Assembly: GCA_963966185.1 (NCBI GenBank)
Contig: CAWZYM010000355.1
Coordinates: forward strand, 77,001-141,000
Source of the DNA: Rhabditoides inermis
Taxonomy: Eukaryota > Nematoda > Chromadorea > Rhabditida > Rhabditidae
DNA: 64,000 nt
Direction of reading: 5' to 3'
The translations under genes and the position numbers were made by a program. The stretch's first letter is position 1, and the number at the start of each line of letters is the position of its first letter. The notes under the pieces were generated by a model that saw nothing but the letters and a program-made list of their open reading frames with translations, was not told the DNA's origin and searched no databases. This document shows positions 43,901-55,917 of the stretch, piece after piece.

Positions 43901-46900
43901 ACTCTCAGGATAAACTCTTAGGATAAACTCTCAGGATAAACTCTTAGGATAAACTCTTAGGATAAACTCTCAGGATAAACTCTCAGGATAAACTCTCGGG
44001 ATAAACTCTCAGGATAAACTCTCAGTATAAACTACCGGGATGAATTCTCAGGATAAACTCTCAGAGTAAACTCTCAGGATAAACTCTCAGAGTAACTCTC
44101 AGGATAAACTCTCAGGATAAACTCTCAGGATAAACTCTCAGGATAAACTCTCAGGATAAACTCTTAGGATAAACTCTCAGGATAAACTCTAAGGATAAAC
44201 TCTCAGAGTAAACTCTCAGAGTAAACTCTCAGTCAGGATAAACTCTCAGGATAAACTCTCAGGATAAACTCTCAGGATAAACTCTCAGGATAAACTCCCA
44301 GGATAAACTCTTAGGATAAACTCTCAGGATAAACTCTCAGGATAAACTCTCAGAGTAAACTCTCAGTCAGGATAAACTCTCAGGATAAACACTCAGGATA
44401 AACTGTCTGGATAAACTCTCAGGATAAACTCTCAGGATAAACTCTCAGGATAAACTCTCAGGATAAACACTCAGGATAACTGTCAGGATAAACTCTCAGG
44501 ATAAACTCTCAGGATAAACTCTCAGGATATAACTCTCAGGATAAACTCTCAGGATAAACTCTCAGGAAACTCAGGATAACTCTCAGAGTAAACTCTAGGA
44601 TAAACTCCAGGATAAACTCTCAGGATAAACTCTAAGGATAAACTCTCAGAGTAAACTCTCAGAGTAAACTCTCAGAGTAAACTCTCAGTCAGGATAAACT
44701 CTCAGGATAAACTCAGGATAAACTCTCAGAGTAAACTCTCAGGATAAACTCTAAGGATAAACTCTCAGAGTAAACTCTCAGGATAAACTCTTAGGATAAA
44801 CTCCCAGGATAAACTCTTAGGATAAACTCTTAGGATAAACTCTCAGGATAAACTCTCAGGATAAACTCTCGGGATAAACTCTCAGGATAAACTCTCAGTA
44901 TAAACTATCGGGATGAATTCTCAGGATAAACTCTCAGGATAAACTCTCAGAGTAAACTCTCAGGATAAACTCTTAGATAAACTCTCAGGATAAACTCTCA
45001 GGATAAACTCTCGGGATAAACTCTCAGGATAAACTCTCAGTATAAACTATCGGGATAAATTCTCAGGATAAACTCTCAGGATAAACTCTCAGAGTAAACT
45101 CTCAGGATAAACTCTTAGGATAAACTCTCAGGATAAACTCTTAGGATAAACTCTTAGGATAAACTCTCAGAGTAAACTCTCAGAGTAAACTCTCAGGATA
45201 AACTCTCAGGATAAACTCTCAGGATAAACTCTCAGGATAAACTCCAGGATAAACTCTTAGGATAAACTCTCAGGATAAACTCTCAGGATAAACTCTCAGA
45301 GTAAACTCTCAGTCAGGATAAACTCTCAGGATAAACACTCAGGATAAACTGTCTGGATAAACTCTCAGGATAAACTCTCAGGATAAACTCTCAGGATAAA
45401 CTCTCAGGATAAACTCTCAGGATAAACTCTCAGGATAAACTCTCAGGATAAACTCTCAGAGTAAACTCTTAGGATAAACTCCCAGGATAAACTCTCAGGA
45501 TAAACTCTAAGGATAAACTCTCAGAGTAAACTCTCAGAGTAAACTCTCAGAGTAAACTCTCAGTCAGGATAAACTCTCAGGATAAACACTCAGGATAAAC
45601 TCTCAGAGTAAACTCTCAGGATAAACTCTAAGGATAAACTCTCAGAGTAAACTCTCAGGATAAACTCTTAGGATAAACTCCCAGGATAAACTCTTAGGAT
45701 AAACTCTTAGGATAAACTCTCAGGATAAACTCTCAGGATAAACTCTCGGGATAAACTCTCAGGATAAACTCTCAGTATAAACTATCGGATGAATTCTCAG
45801 GATAAACTCTCAGGATAAACTCTCAGAGTAAACTCTCAGGATAAACTCTTAGGATAAACTCTCAGGATAAACTCTCAGGATAAACTCTCGGGATAAACTC
45901 TCAGGATAAACTCTCAGTATAAACTATCGGGATAAATTCTCAGGATAAACTCTCAGGATAAACTCTCAGAGTAAACTCTCAGGATAAACTCTTAGGATAA
46001 ACTCTCAGGATAAACTCTTAGGATAAACTCTTAGGATAAACTCTCAGAGTAAACTCTCAGAGTAAACTCTCAGAGTAAACTCTCAGGATAAACTCTCAGG
46101 GTAAACTCTTAGGATAAACTCTCAGGATAAACTCTCAGGATAAAACTCTCAGGACAAACTCTCAAAACTCTCAGGATAAACTCTCAGGATAAACTCTCAG
46201 AGTAAACTCTTAGGATAAACTCTCAGGATAAACTCTCAGGATAAACTCTCAGGATAAACTCTCAGAGTAAACTCTCAGAGTAAACTCTCAGTCAGGATAA
46301 ACTCTCAGGATAAACACTCAGGAAAAACTGTCTGGATAAACTCTCAGGATAAACTCTCAGGATAAACTCTCAGGATAAACTCTCAGGATAAACTCTCAGG
46401 ATAAACTCTCAGGATAAACTCTCAGGATAAACTCTCAGAGTAAACTCTTAGGATAAACTCCCAGGATAAACTCTCAGGATATACTCTAAGGATAAACTCT
46501 CAGAGTAAACTCTCAGAGTAAACTCTCAGAGTAAACTCTCAGTCAGGATAAACTCTCAGGATAAACACTCAGGATAAACTCTCAGAGTAAACTCTCAGGA
46601 TAAACTCTAAGGATAAACTCTCAGAGTAAACTCTCAGGATAAACTCTCAGAGTAAACTCTCAGGATAAACTCTAATGATAAACTCTCAGAGTAAACTCTC
46701 AGGATAAACTCTTAGGATAAACTCTCAGGATAAACTCTTAGGATAAACTCTTAGGATAAACTCTCAGGATAAACTCTCAGGATAAACTCTCGGGATAAAC
46801 TCTCAGGATAAACTCTCAGTATAAACTACCGGGATGAATTCTCAGGATAAACTCTCAGAGTAAACTCTCAGGATAAACTCTCAGAGTAACTCTCAGGATA

Positions 46901-49900
46901 AACTCTCAGGATAAACTCTCAGGATAAACTCTCAGGATAAACTCCCAGGATAAACTCTTAGGATAAACTCTCAGGATAAACTCTAAGGATAAACTCTCAG
47001 AGTAAACTCTCAGAGTAAACTCTCAGTCAGGATAAACTCTCAGGATAAACTCTCAGGATAAACTCTCAGGATAAACTCTCAGGATAAACTCCCAGGATAA
47101 ACTCTTAGGATAAACTCTCAGGATAAACTCTCAGGATAAACTCTCAGAGTAAACTCTCAGTCAGGATAAACTCTCAGGATAAACACTCAGGATAAACTGT
47201 CTGGATAAACTCTCAGGATAAACTCTCAGGATAAACTCTCAGGATAAACTCTCAGGATAAACTATCAGGATAAACTATCAGAATAAACTCTCAGGATAAA
47301 CTCTCAGAGTAAACTCTTAGGATAAACTCCCAGGATAAACTCTCAGGATAAACTCTAAGGATAAACTCTCAGAGTAAACTCTCAGAGTAAACTCTCAGAG
47401 TAAACTCTCAGTCAGGATAAACTCTCAGGATAAACACTCAGGATAAACTCTCAGAGTAAACTCTCAGGATAAACTCTAAGGATAAACTCTCAGAGTAAAC
47501 TCTCAGGATAAACTCTTAGGATAAACTCCCAGGATAAACTCTTAGGATAAACTCTTAGGATAAACTCTCAGGATAAACTCTCAGGATAAACTCTCGGGAT
47601 AAACTCTCAGGATAAACTCTCAGTATAAACTATCGGGATGAATTCTCAGGATAAACTCTCAGGATAAACTCTCAGAGTAAACTCTCAGAGTAAACTCTCA
47701 GGATAAACTCTTAGGATAAACTCTCAGGATAAACTCTCAGGATAAACTCTCGGGATAAACTCTCAGGATAAACTCTCAGTATAAACTATCGGGATAAATT
47801 CTCAGGATAAACTCTCAGGATAAACTCTCAGAGTAAACTCTCAGGATAAACTCTTAGGATAAACTCTCAGGATAAACTCTTAGGATAAACTCTTAGGATA
47901 AACTCTCAGAGTAAACTCTCAGAGTAAACTCTCAGAGTAAACTCTCAGGATAAACTCTCAGGATAAACTCTTAGGATAAACTCTCAGGATAAACTCTCAG
48001 GATAAAACTCTCAGGACAAACTCTCAAAACTCTCAGGATAAACTCTCAGGATAAACTCTCAGAGTAAACTCTTAGGATAAACTCTCAGGATAAACTCTCA
48101 GGATAAACTCTCAGGATAAACTCTCAGAGTAAACTCTCAGAGTAAACTCTCAGTCAGGATAAACTCTCAGGATAAACACTCAGGATAAACTGTCTGGATA
48201 AACTCTAAGGATAAACTCTCAGGATAAACTCTCAGGATAAACTCTCAGGATAAACTCTCAGGATAAACTCTCAGGATAAACTCTCAGGATAAACTCTCAG
48301 AGTAAACTCTTAGGATAAACTCCCAGGATAAACTCTCAGGATAAACTCTAAGGATAAACTCTCAGAGTAAACTCTCAGAGTAAACTCTCAGTCAGGATAA
48401 ACTCTCAGGATAAACACTCAGGATAAACTCTCAGAGTAAACTCTCAGGATAAACTCTAAGGATAAACTCTCAGAGTAAACTCTCAGGATAAACTCTTAGG
48501 ATAAACTCTCAGGATAAACTCTTAGGATAAACTCTTAGGATAAACTCTCAGGATAAACTCTCAGGATAAACTCTCGGGATAAACTCTCAGGATAAACTCT
48601 CAGTATAAACTATCGGGATGAATTCTCAGGATAAACTCTCAGGATAAACTCTCAGAGTAAACTCTCAGGATAAACTCTCAGAGTAACTCTCAGGATAAAC
48701 TCTCAGGATAAACTCTCAGGATAAACTCTCAGGATAAACTCCCAGGATAAACTCTTAGGATAAACTCTCAGGATAAACTCTAAGGATAAACTCTCAGAGT
48801 AAACTCTCAGAGTAAACTCTCAGTCAGGATAAACTCTCAGGATAAACTCTCAGGATAAACTCTCAGGATAAACTCTCAGGATAAACTCCCAGGATAAACT
48901 CTTAGGATAAACTCTCAGGATAAACTCTCAGGATAAACTCTCAGAGTAAACTCTCAGTCAGGATAAACTCTCAGGATAAACACTCAGGATAAACTGTCTG
49001 GATAAACTCTCAGGATAAACTCTCAGGATAAACTCTCAGGATAAACTCTCAGGATAAACTCTCAGGATAAACTCTCAGGATAAACTCTCAGGATAAACTC
49101 TCAGAGTAAACTCTTAGGATAAACTCCCAGGATAAACTCTCAGGATAAACTCTAAGGATAAACTCTCAGAGTAAACTCTCAGAGTAAACTCTCAGAGTAA
49201 ACTCTCAGTCAGGATAAACTCTCAGGATAAACACTCAGGATAAACTCTCAGAGTAAACTCTCAGGATAAACTCTAAGGATAAACTCTCAGAGTAAACTCT
49301 CAGGATAAACTCTTAGGATAAACTCCCAGGATAAACTCTTAGGATAAACTCTTAGGATAAACTCTCAGGATAAACTCTCAGGATAAACTCTCGGGATAAA
49401 CTCTCAGGATAAACTCTCAGTATAAACTATCGGGATGAATTCTCAGGATAAACTCTCAGAGTAAACTCTCAGGATAAACTCTTAGGATAAACTCTCAGGA
49501 TAAACTCTCAGGATAAACTCTCGGGATAAACTCTCAGGATAAACTCTCAGTATAAACTATCGGGATAAATTCTCAGGATAAACTCTCAGGATAAACTCTC
49601 AGAGTAAACTCTCAGGATAAACTCTTAGGATAAACTCTCAGGATAAACTCTTAGGATAAACTCTTAGGATAAACTCTCAGAGTAAACTCTCAGAGTAAAC
49701 TCTCAGGATAAACTCTCAGGATAAACTCTTAGGATAAACTCTCAGGATAAACTCTCAGGATAAAACTCTCAGGACAAACTCTCAAAACTCTCAGGATAAA
49801 CTCTCAGGATAAACTCTCAGAGTAAACTCTTAGGATAAACTCTCAGGATAAACTCTCAGGATAAACTCTCAGGATAAACTCTCAGAGTAAACTCTCAGAG

Positions 49901-52900
49901 TAAACTCTCAGTCAGGATAAACTCTCAGGATAAACACTCAGGATAAACTGTCTGGATAAACTCTCAGGATAAACTCTCAGGATAAACTCTCAGGATAAAC
50001 TCTCAGGATATACTCTCAGGATAAACTCTCAGGATAAACTCTCAGGATAAACTCTCAGAGTAAACTCTTAGGATAAACTCCCAGGATAAACTCTCAGGAT
50101 AAACTCTAAGGATAAACTCTCAGAGTAAACTCTCAAAGTAAACTCTCAGTCAGGATAAACTCTCAGGATAAACACTCAGGATAAACTCTCAGAGTAAACT
50201 CTCAGGATAAACTCTCAGTATAAACTATCGGGATGAATTCTCAGGATAAACTCTCAGGATAAACTCTTAGGATAAACTCTCAGGATAAACTCTTAGGATA
50301 AACTCTTAGGATAAACTCTCAGGATAAACTCTCAGGATAAACTCTCGGGATAAACTCTCAGGATAAACTCTCAGTATAAACTATCGGGATGAATTCTCAG
50401 GATAAACTCTCAGGATAAACTCTCAGAGTAAACTCTCAGGATAAACTCTCAGGATAAACTCTCAGGATAAACTCCCAGGATAAACTCTTAGGATAAACTC
50501 TCAGGATAAACTCTCAGGATAAACTCTCAGAGTAAACTCTCAGTCAGGATAAACTCTCAGGATAAACTCTCAGGATAAACTGTCTGGATAAACTCTCAGG
50601 ATAAACTCTCAGGATAAACTCTCAGGATAAACTCTCAGGATAAACTCTCAGGATAAACTCTCAGGATAAACTCTCAGGATAAACTCTCAGAGTAAACTCT
50701 TAGGATAAACTCCCAGGATAAACTCTCAGGATAAACTCTAAGGATAAACTCTCAGAGTAAACTCTCAGAGTAAACTCTCAGAGTGAACTCTCAGTCAGGA
50801 TAAACTCTCAGGATAAACACTCAGGATAAACTCTCAGAGTAAACTCTCAGGATAAACTCTAAGGATAAACTCTCAGGATAAACTCTCAGAGTAAACTCTC
50901 AGGATAAACTCTTAGGATAAACTCTCAGTATAAACTCTTAGGATAAACTCTCAGGATAAACACTCAGGATAAACTCTCAGAGTAAACTCTCAGGATAAAC
51001 TCTAAGGATAAACTCTCAGGATAAACTCTCAGAGTAAACTCTCAGGATAAACTCTTAGGATAAACTCTCAGTATAAACTCTTAGGATAAACTCTTAGGAT
51101 GAACTCTCAGAGTAAACTCTCAGAGTAAACTCTCAGGATAAACTCTCAGGATAAACTCTTAGGATAAACTCTCAGGATAAACTCTCAGGATAAACTCTCA
51201 GGATAAACTCTCAGGATAAACTCTCAGGATAAACTCTCAGGATAAACTCTCAGGATAAACTCTCAGGATAAACTCTCAGGATAAACTCTCAGGATAAACT
51301 CTCAGGACAAACTCTCAGGATAAACTCTCAGGATAAACTCTCAGGACAAACTCTCAGGATAAACTCTCAGGATAAACTCTCAGGATAAACTCTCAGGATA
51401 AAACTCTCAGGACAAACTCTCAAAACTCTCAGGATAAACTCTCAGGATAAACTCTCAGAGTAAACTCTCAGAGTAAACTCTCAGAGTGAACTCTCAGTCA
51501 GGATAAACTCTCAGGATAAACACTCAGGATAAACTCTCAGAGTAAACTCTCAGGATAAACTCTAAGGATAAACTCTCAGGATAAACTCTCAGAGTAAACT
51601 CTCAGGATAAACTCTTAGGATAAACTCTCAGGATAAACTCTTAGGATAAACTCTCAGGATAAACTCTCAGAGTAAACTCTCAGGATAAACTCTTAGGATA
51701 AACTCTCAGGATAAACTCTAAGGATAAACTCTCGGGATAAACTCTCAGGATAAACTCTCAGTATAAACTATCGGGATGAATTCTCAGGATAAACTCTCAG
51801 GATAAACTCTCAGAGTAAACTCTCAGGATAAACTCTCAGGATAAACTCTCAGGATAAACTCCCAGGATAAACTCTTAGGATAAACTCTCAGGATAAACTC
51901 TAAGGATAAACTCTCAGAGTAAACTCTCAGAGTAAACTCTCAGTCAGGATAAACTCTCAGGATAAACTCTCAGGATAAACTCTCAGGATAAACTCTCAGG
52001 ATAAACTCCCAGGATAAACTCTTAGGATAAACTCTCAGGATAAACTCTCAGGATAAACTTTCAGAGTAAACTCTCAGAGTAAACTCTCAGTCAGGATAAA
52101 CTCTCAGGATAAACACTCAGGATAAACTGTCTGGATAAACTCTCAGGATAAACTCTCAGGATAAACTCTCAGGATAAACTCTCAGGATAAACTCTCAGGA
52201 TAAACTCTCAGGATAAACTCTCAGGATAAACTCTCGGAGTAAACTCTTAGGATAAACTCCCAGGATAAACACTCAGGATAAACTCTCAGAGTAAACTCTC
52301 AGGATAAACTCTAAGGATAAACTCTCAGAGTAAACTCTCAGGAAAAACTCTTAGGATAAACTCTCAGGATAAACTCTTAGGATAAACTCTTAGGATAAAC
52401 TCTCAGGATAAACTCTCAGGATAAACTCTCGGGATAAACTCTCAGGATAAACTCTCAGTATAAACTATCGGGATGAATTCTCAGGATAAACTCTCAGGAT
52501 AAACTCTCAGAGTAAACTCTCAGGATAAACTCTTAGGATAAACTCTCAGGATAAACTCTCAGGATAAACTCTCGGGATAAACTCTCAGTATAAACTCTCA
52601 GTATAAACTATCGGGATAAATTCTCAGGATAAACTCTCAGGATAAACTCTCAGAGTAAACTCTCAGGATAAACTCTTAGGATAAACTCTCAGGATAAACT
52701 CTTAGGATAAACTCTTAGGATAAACTCTCAGAGTAAACTCTCAGAGTAAACTCTCAGGATAAACTCTCAGGATAAACTCTTAGGATAAACTCTCAGGATA
52801 AACTCTCAGGATAAAACTCTCAGGACAAACTCTCAAAACTCTCAGGATAAACTCTCAGGATAAACTCTCAGAGTAAACTCTTAGGATAAACTCTCAGGAT

Positions 52901-53445
52901 AAACTCTCAGGATAAACTCTCAGGATAAACTCTCAGAGTAAACTCTCAGAGTAAACTCTCAGTCAGGATAAACTCTCAGGATAAACACTCAGGATAAACT
53001 GTCTGGATAAACTCTCAGGATAAACTCTCAGGATAAACTCTCAGGATAAACTCTCAGGATAAACTCTCAGGATAAACTCTCAGGATAAACTCTCAGGATA
53101 AACTCTCACGATAAACTCTAAGGATAAACTCTCAGAGTAAACTCTCAGAGTAAACTCTCAGTCAGGATAAACTCTCATGATAAACACTCAGGATAAACTC
53201 TCAGAGTAAACTCTTAGGATAAACTCTAAGGATAAACTCTTAGAGTAAACTCTCAGGATAAACTCTTAGGATAAACTCTCAGGATAAACTCTTAGGATAA
53301 ACTCTCAGGATAAAACTCTCAGGACAAACTCTCAAAACTCTCAGGATAAACTCTCACGATAAACTCTCAGAGTAAACTCTTAGGATAAACTCTCAGGATA
53401 AACTCTCAGGATAAACTCTCAGGATAAACTCTCAGAGTAAACTCT

Positions 53446-53451
53446 CCTTTT
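53446..53451. other. Satellite orientation-switch junction
   Basis: The forward array ends in AGTAAACTCTC at 53446 and the reverse unit begins with TTTATCC at about 53451, joined by only a few bases (CCTTT). The junction includes a run of six T. Such a spacer-free flip is expected from inversion, from fold-back repair, or from a mis-assembled palindromic read. Nothing like a mobile-element end is visible here. Confidence 0.9.
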
Positions 53452-55367
53452 TTATCCTTAGAGTTTATCCTGAGAGTTTATCCTGGGAGTTTATCCTGAG
53501 AGTTTATCCTGGGAGTTTATCCTAAGAGTTTACTCTGAGAGTTTATCCTGAGAGTTTATCCTGAGAGTTTATCCTGAGAGTTTATCCTGAGAGTTTATCC
53601 TGAGAGTTTATCCTGGGAGTTTATCCTGAGAGTTTATCCTGGGAGTTTATCCTAAGAGTTTACTCTGAGAGTTTATCCTGAGAGTTTATCCTGAGAGTTT
53701 ATCCTGAGAGTTTATCCTGAGAGTTTATCCTGAGAGTTTATCCTGAGAGTTTATCCTGAGAGTTTATCCAGACAGTTTATCCTGAGAGTTTATCCTGAGA
53801 GTTTATCCTGACTGAGAGTTTACTCTGAGAGTTTACTCTGAGAGTTTATCCTGAGAGTTTATCCTGAGAGTTTATCCTAAGAGTTTATCCTGGGAGTTTA
53901 TCCTGAGAGTTTATCCTGAGAGTTTATCCTGAGAGTTTATCCTGAGAGTTTACTCTGAGAGTTTTTCCTGAGAGTTTATCCTGAGAGTTTATCCTGAGAG
54001 TTTACTCTGAGAGTTTATCCTGACTGAGAGTTTACTCTGAGAGTTCACTCTGAGAGTTTATCCTTAGAGTTTATCCTGAGAGTTTATCCTAAGAGTTTAT
54101 CCTGGGAGTTTATCCTGAGAGTTTATCCTGAGAGTTTATCCTGAGAGTTTACTCTGAGAGTTTATCCTGAGAGTTTATCCTGAGAGTTTATCCTGACAGT
54201 TTATCCTGAGAGTTTATCCTGAGAGTTTATCCTGAGAGTTTATCCTGAGAGTTTATCCTAAGAGTTTACTCTGAGAGTTTATCCTGACTGAGAGTTTACT
54301 CTGAGAGTTTATCCTGAGAGTTTATCCTGAGAGTTTATCCTGAGAGTTTATCCTGAGAGTTTATCCTGAGAGTTTATCCTGAGAGTTTATCCTGAGAGTT
54401 TATCCTAAGAGTTTACTCTGAGAGTTTACTCTGAGAGTTTATCCTGAGAGTTTATCCTGAGAGTTTATCCTGAGAGTTTATCCTGAGAGTTTATCCTGAG
54501 AGTTTATCCAGACAGTTTATCCTGAGTGTTTATCCTGAGAGTTTATCCTGACTGAGAGTTTACTCTGAGAGTTTATCCTGAGAGTTTATCCTGAGAGTTT
54601 ATCCTAAGAGTTTATCCTGGGAGTTTATCCTGAGAGTTTATCCTGAGAGTTTATCCTGAGAGTTTATCCTGAGAGTTTACTCTGAGAGTTTACTCTGAGA
54701 GTTTATCCTGAGAGTTTATCCTGAGAGTTTATCCTAAGAGTTTATCCTGAGAGTTTACTCTGAGAGTTTATCCTGAGTGTTTATCCTGAGAGTTTATCCT
54801 GACTGAGAGTTTACTCTGAGAGTTTATCCTTAGAGTTTATCCTGAGAGTTTATCCTGGGAGTTTATCCTGAGAGTTTATCCTGGGAGTTTATCCTAAGAG
54901 TTTACTCTGAGAGTTTATCCTGAGAGTTTATCCTGAGAGTTTATCCTGAGAGTTTATCCTGAGAGTTTATCCTGAGAGTTTATCCTGAGAGTTTATCCTG
55001 AGAGTTTATCCTGAGAGTTTATCCTGAGAGTTTATCCTGAGAGTTTATCCTGAGAGTTTATCCAGACAGTTTATCCTGAGTGTTTATCCTGAGAGTTTAT
55101 CCTGACTGAGAGTTTACTCTGAGAGTTTACTCTGAGAGTTTATCCTGAGAGTTTATCCTGAGAGTTTATCCTAAGAGTTTATCCTGGGAGTTTATCCTGA
55201 GAGTTTATCCTGAGAGTTTATCCTGAGAGTTTATCCTGAGAGTTTACTCTGAGAGTTTTTCCTGAGAGTTTATCCTGAGAGTTTATCCTGAGAGTTTACT
55301 CTGAGAGTTTATCCTGACTGAGAGTTTACTCTGAGAGTTCACTCTGAGAGTTTATCCTTAGAGTTTA
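53451..55367 (-). repeat. 13-bp satellite array, reverse orientation (part 1)
   Basis: This is the same satellite read as GAGTTTATCCTGA, i.e. the unit lies on the minus strand. It carries the same variant classes, including the reverse of the 17-mer (TCCTGACTGAGAG) and of the AACTGTCTGG variant (ATCCAGACAG). A pattern of two GGGAG variants one monomer apart (near 53483-53530, 53610-53660 and 54855-54895) recurs in forward form right of the second LINE, near 62279 and 63860. I did not notice that pattern in the 1-53446 array. No coding content. Confidence 0.95.
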
Positions 55368-55917
55368 AATAATAATATGTTTATTCATAGTGCATGTGGG
55401 GGGTACACAGAGAGAAATACAACATGACGAAAAGAGAGTGTAAGCAGCTCTTGTCGACGTTGACAGACCCCCGTCGACCCGGTACAACTACGCTTTCCAG
55501 AGATCAGTATTTAAACGTGATCTATGCGGAAACACGAAGTCTCGCCACTCGATATGGGACATAGGAGAGTGAGGAAAACGGACCAGGTTATGCCGTTTGC
55601 CACCACTTCTCACTAAATGAATAATCCAGCTTCATATTTTAGTTAGGATTACCTAGAACCTGGTTGGATCATTCATACAAAGTAGTGTTGAAATTGTTCC
55701 GTTTTTACTATGGAAGTTTATTAAATCATTTAGTTTCTTTCGGAATAGGGGTTTTTCATGAACAGAGACCACGTAACTTGGAAGTGAATTCCAAACATTA
55801 ACGACTGTGTATGTTAAAAATGATTGTTCTACAGTAGTTTTTGCGTTTGTGAGTAATTTGAGACCATTCGAACGTGTTCTGTATGATCTCGAAGCTGTGC
55901 TTGCTACAGTGAAAGGA
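55368..55917 (-). mobile_element. 5'-truncated CR1-like LINE 3' end
   Basis: This 550-bp non-satellite island sits inside the reverse array. Read on the minus strand it holds the last 87 codons of a LINE reverse-transcriptase ORF, about 280 bp of 3' UTR, an AATAAA motif and an ATTATTATT tail at the satellite junction. TTA at 55365-55367 is repeated at 55918-55920, so removing the element restores a normal GAGTTTATCC monomer with a 3-bp target duplication. The 5' truncation, short microsatellite tail and short duplication fit target-primed reverse transcription by a CR1/L2-type element. The exact clade is not determined. Confidence 0.85.
55653..55916 (-). pseudogene. LINE ORF2 C-terminal remnant (87 codons)
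   Basis: Reading from 55916 down to a TAG at 55653-55655 gives an uninterrupted 87-residue frame with no start codon. It shows the usual C-terminal pattern of CR1/Jockey-group LINE proteins: a TRSNGLKLL stretch, SFLTYTVVNVWNSLP at residues 32-46, then a basic FRKKLNDLINF at residues 58-68 ahead of the stop. The WNSLP core corresponds to WNALP near the end of the other LINE in this window, but the surrounding sequence differs, so it comes from a different family. The upstream catalytic domains are missing through 5' truncation. It cannot make a functional reverse transcriptase. Confidence 0.8.

Larger units (their letters stand above)
1..53446 (+). repeat. 13-bp satellite array, forward orientation
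   Basis: The stretch is a continuous head-to-tail array of the 13-mer AGGATAAACTCTC, about 4,100 units if counted as length divided by 13. Common variants are AGAGTAAACTCTC, AGGATAAACTCTT, AGGATAAACTCCC, AGGATAAACTCTA and AGGATAAACACTC. Some variants change the register: a 17-mer with an extra AGTC, and a 14+13+9 group ending in AAAACTCTC. A two-monomer variant reads AGTATAAACTATC then GGGATGAATTCTC. The array contains no unique sequence and no open frame of useful length, since TAA recurs in the forward unit and TGA in the reverse unit. The array begins before the window. A centromeric, pericentromeric or subtelomeric role is inference only. Confidence 0.97.

Noticed and set aside
1..53446. 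CRISPR array
   Set aside because: The repeat units abut directly, with no unique spacers of constant length and no cas genes.
1..53446. Telomere repeat
   Set aside because: AGGATAAACTCTC is not a known telomeric unit, is far more variable, and switches orientation within the window.
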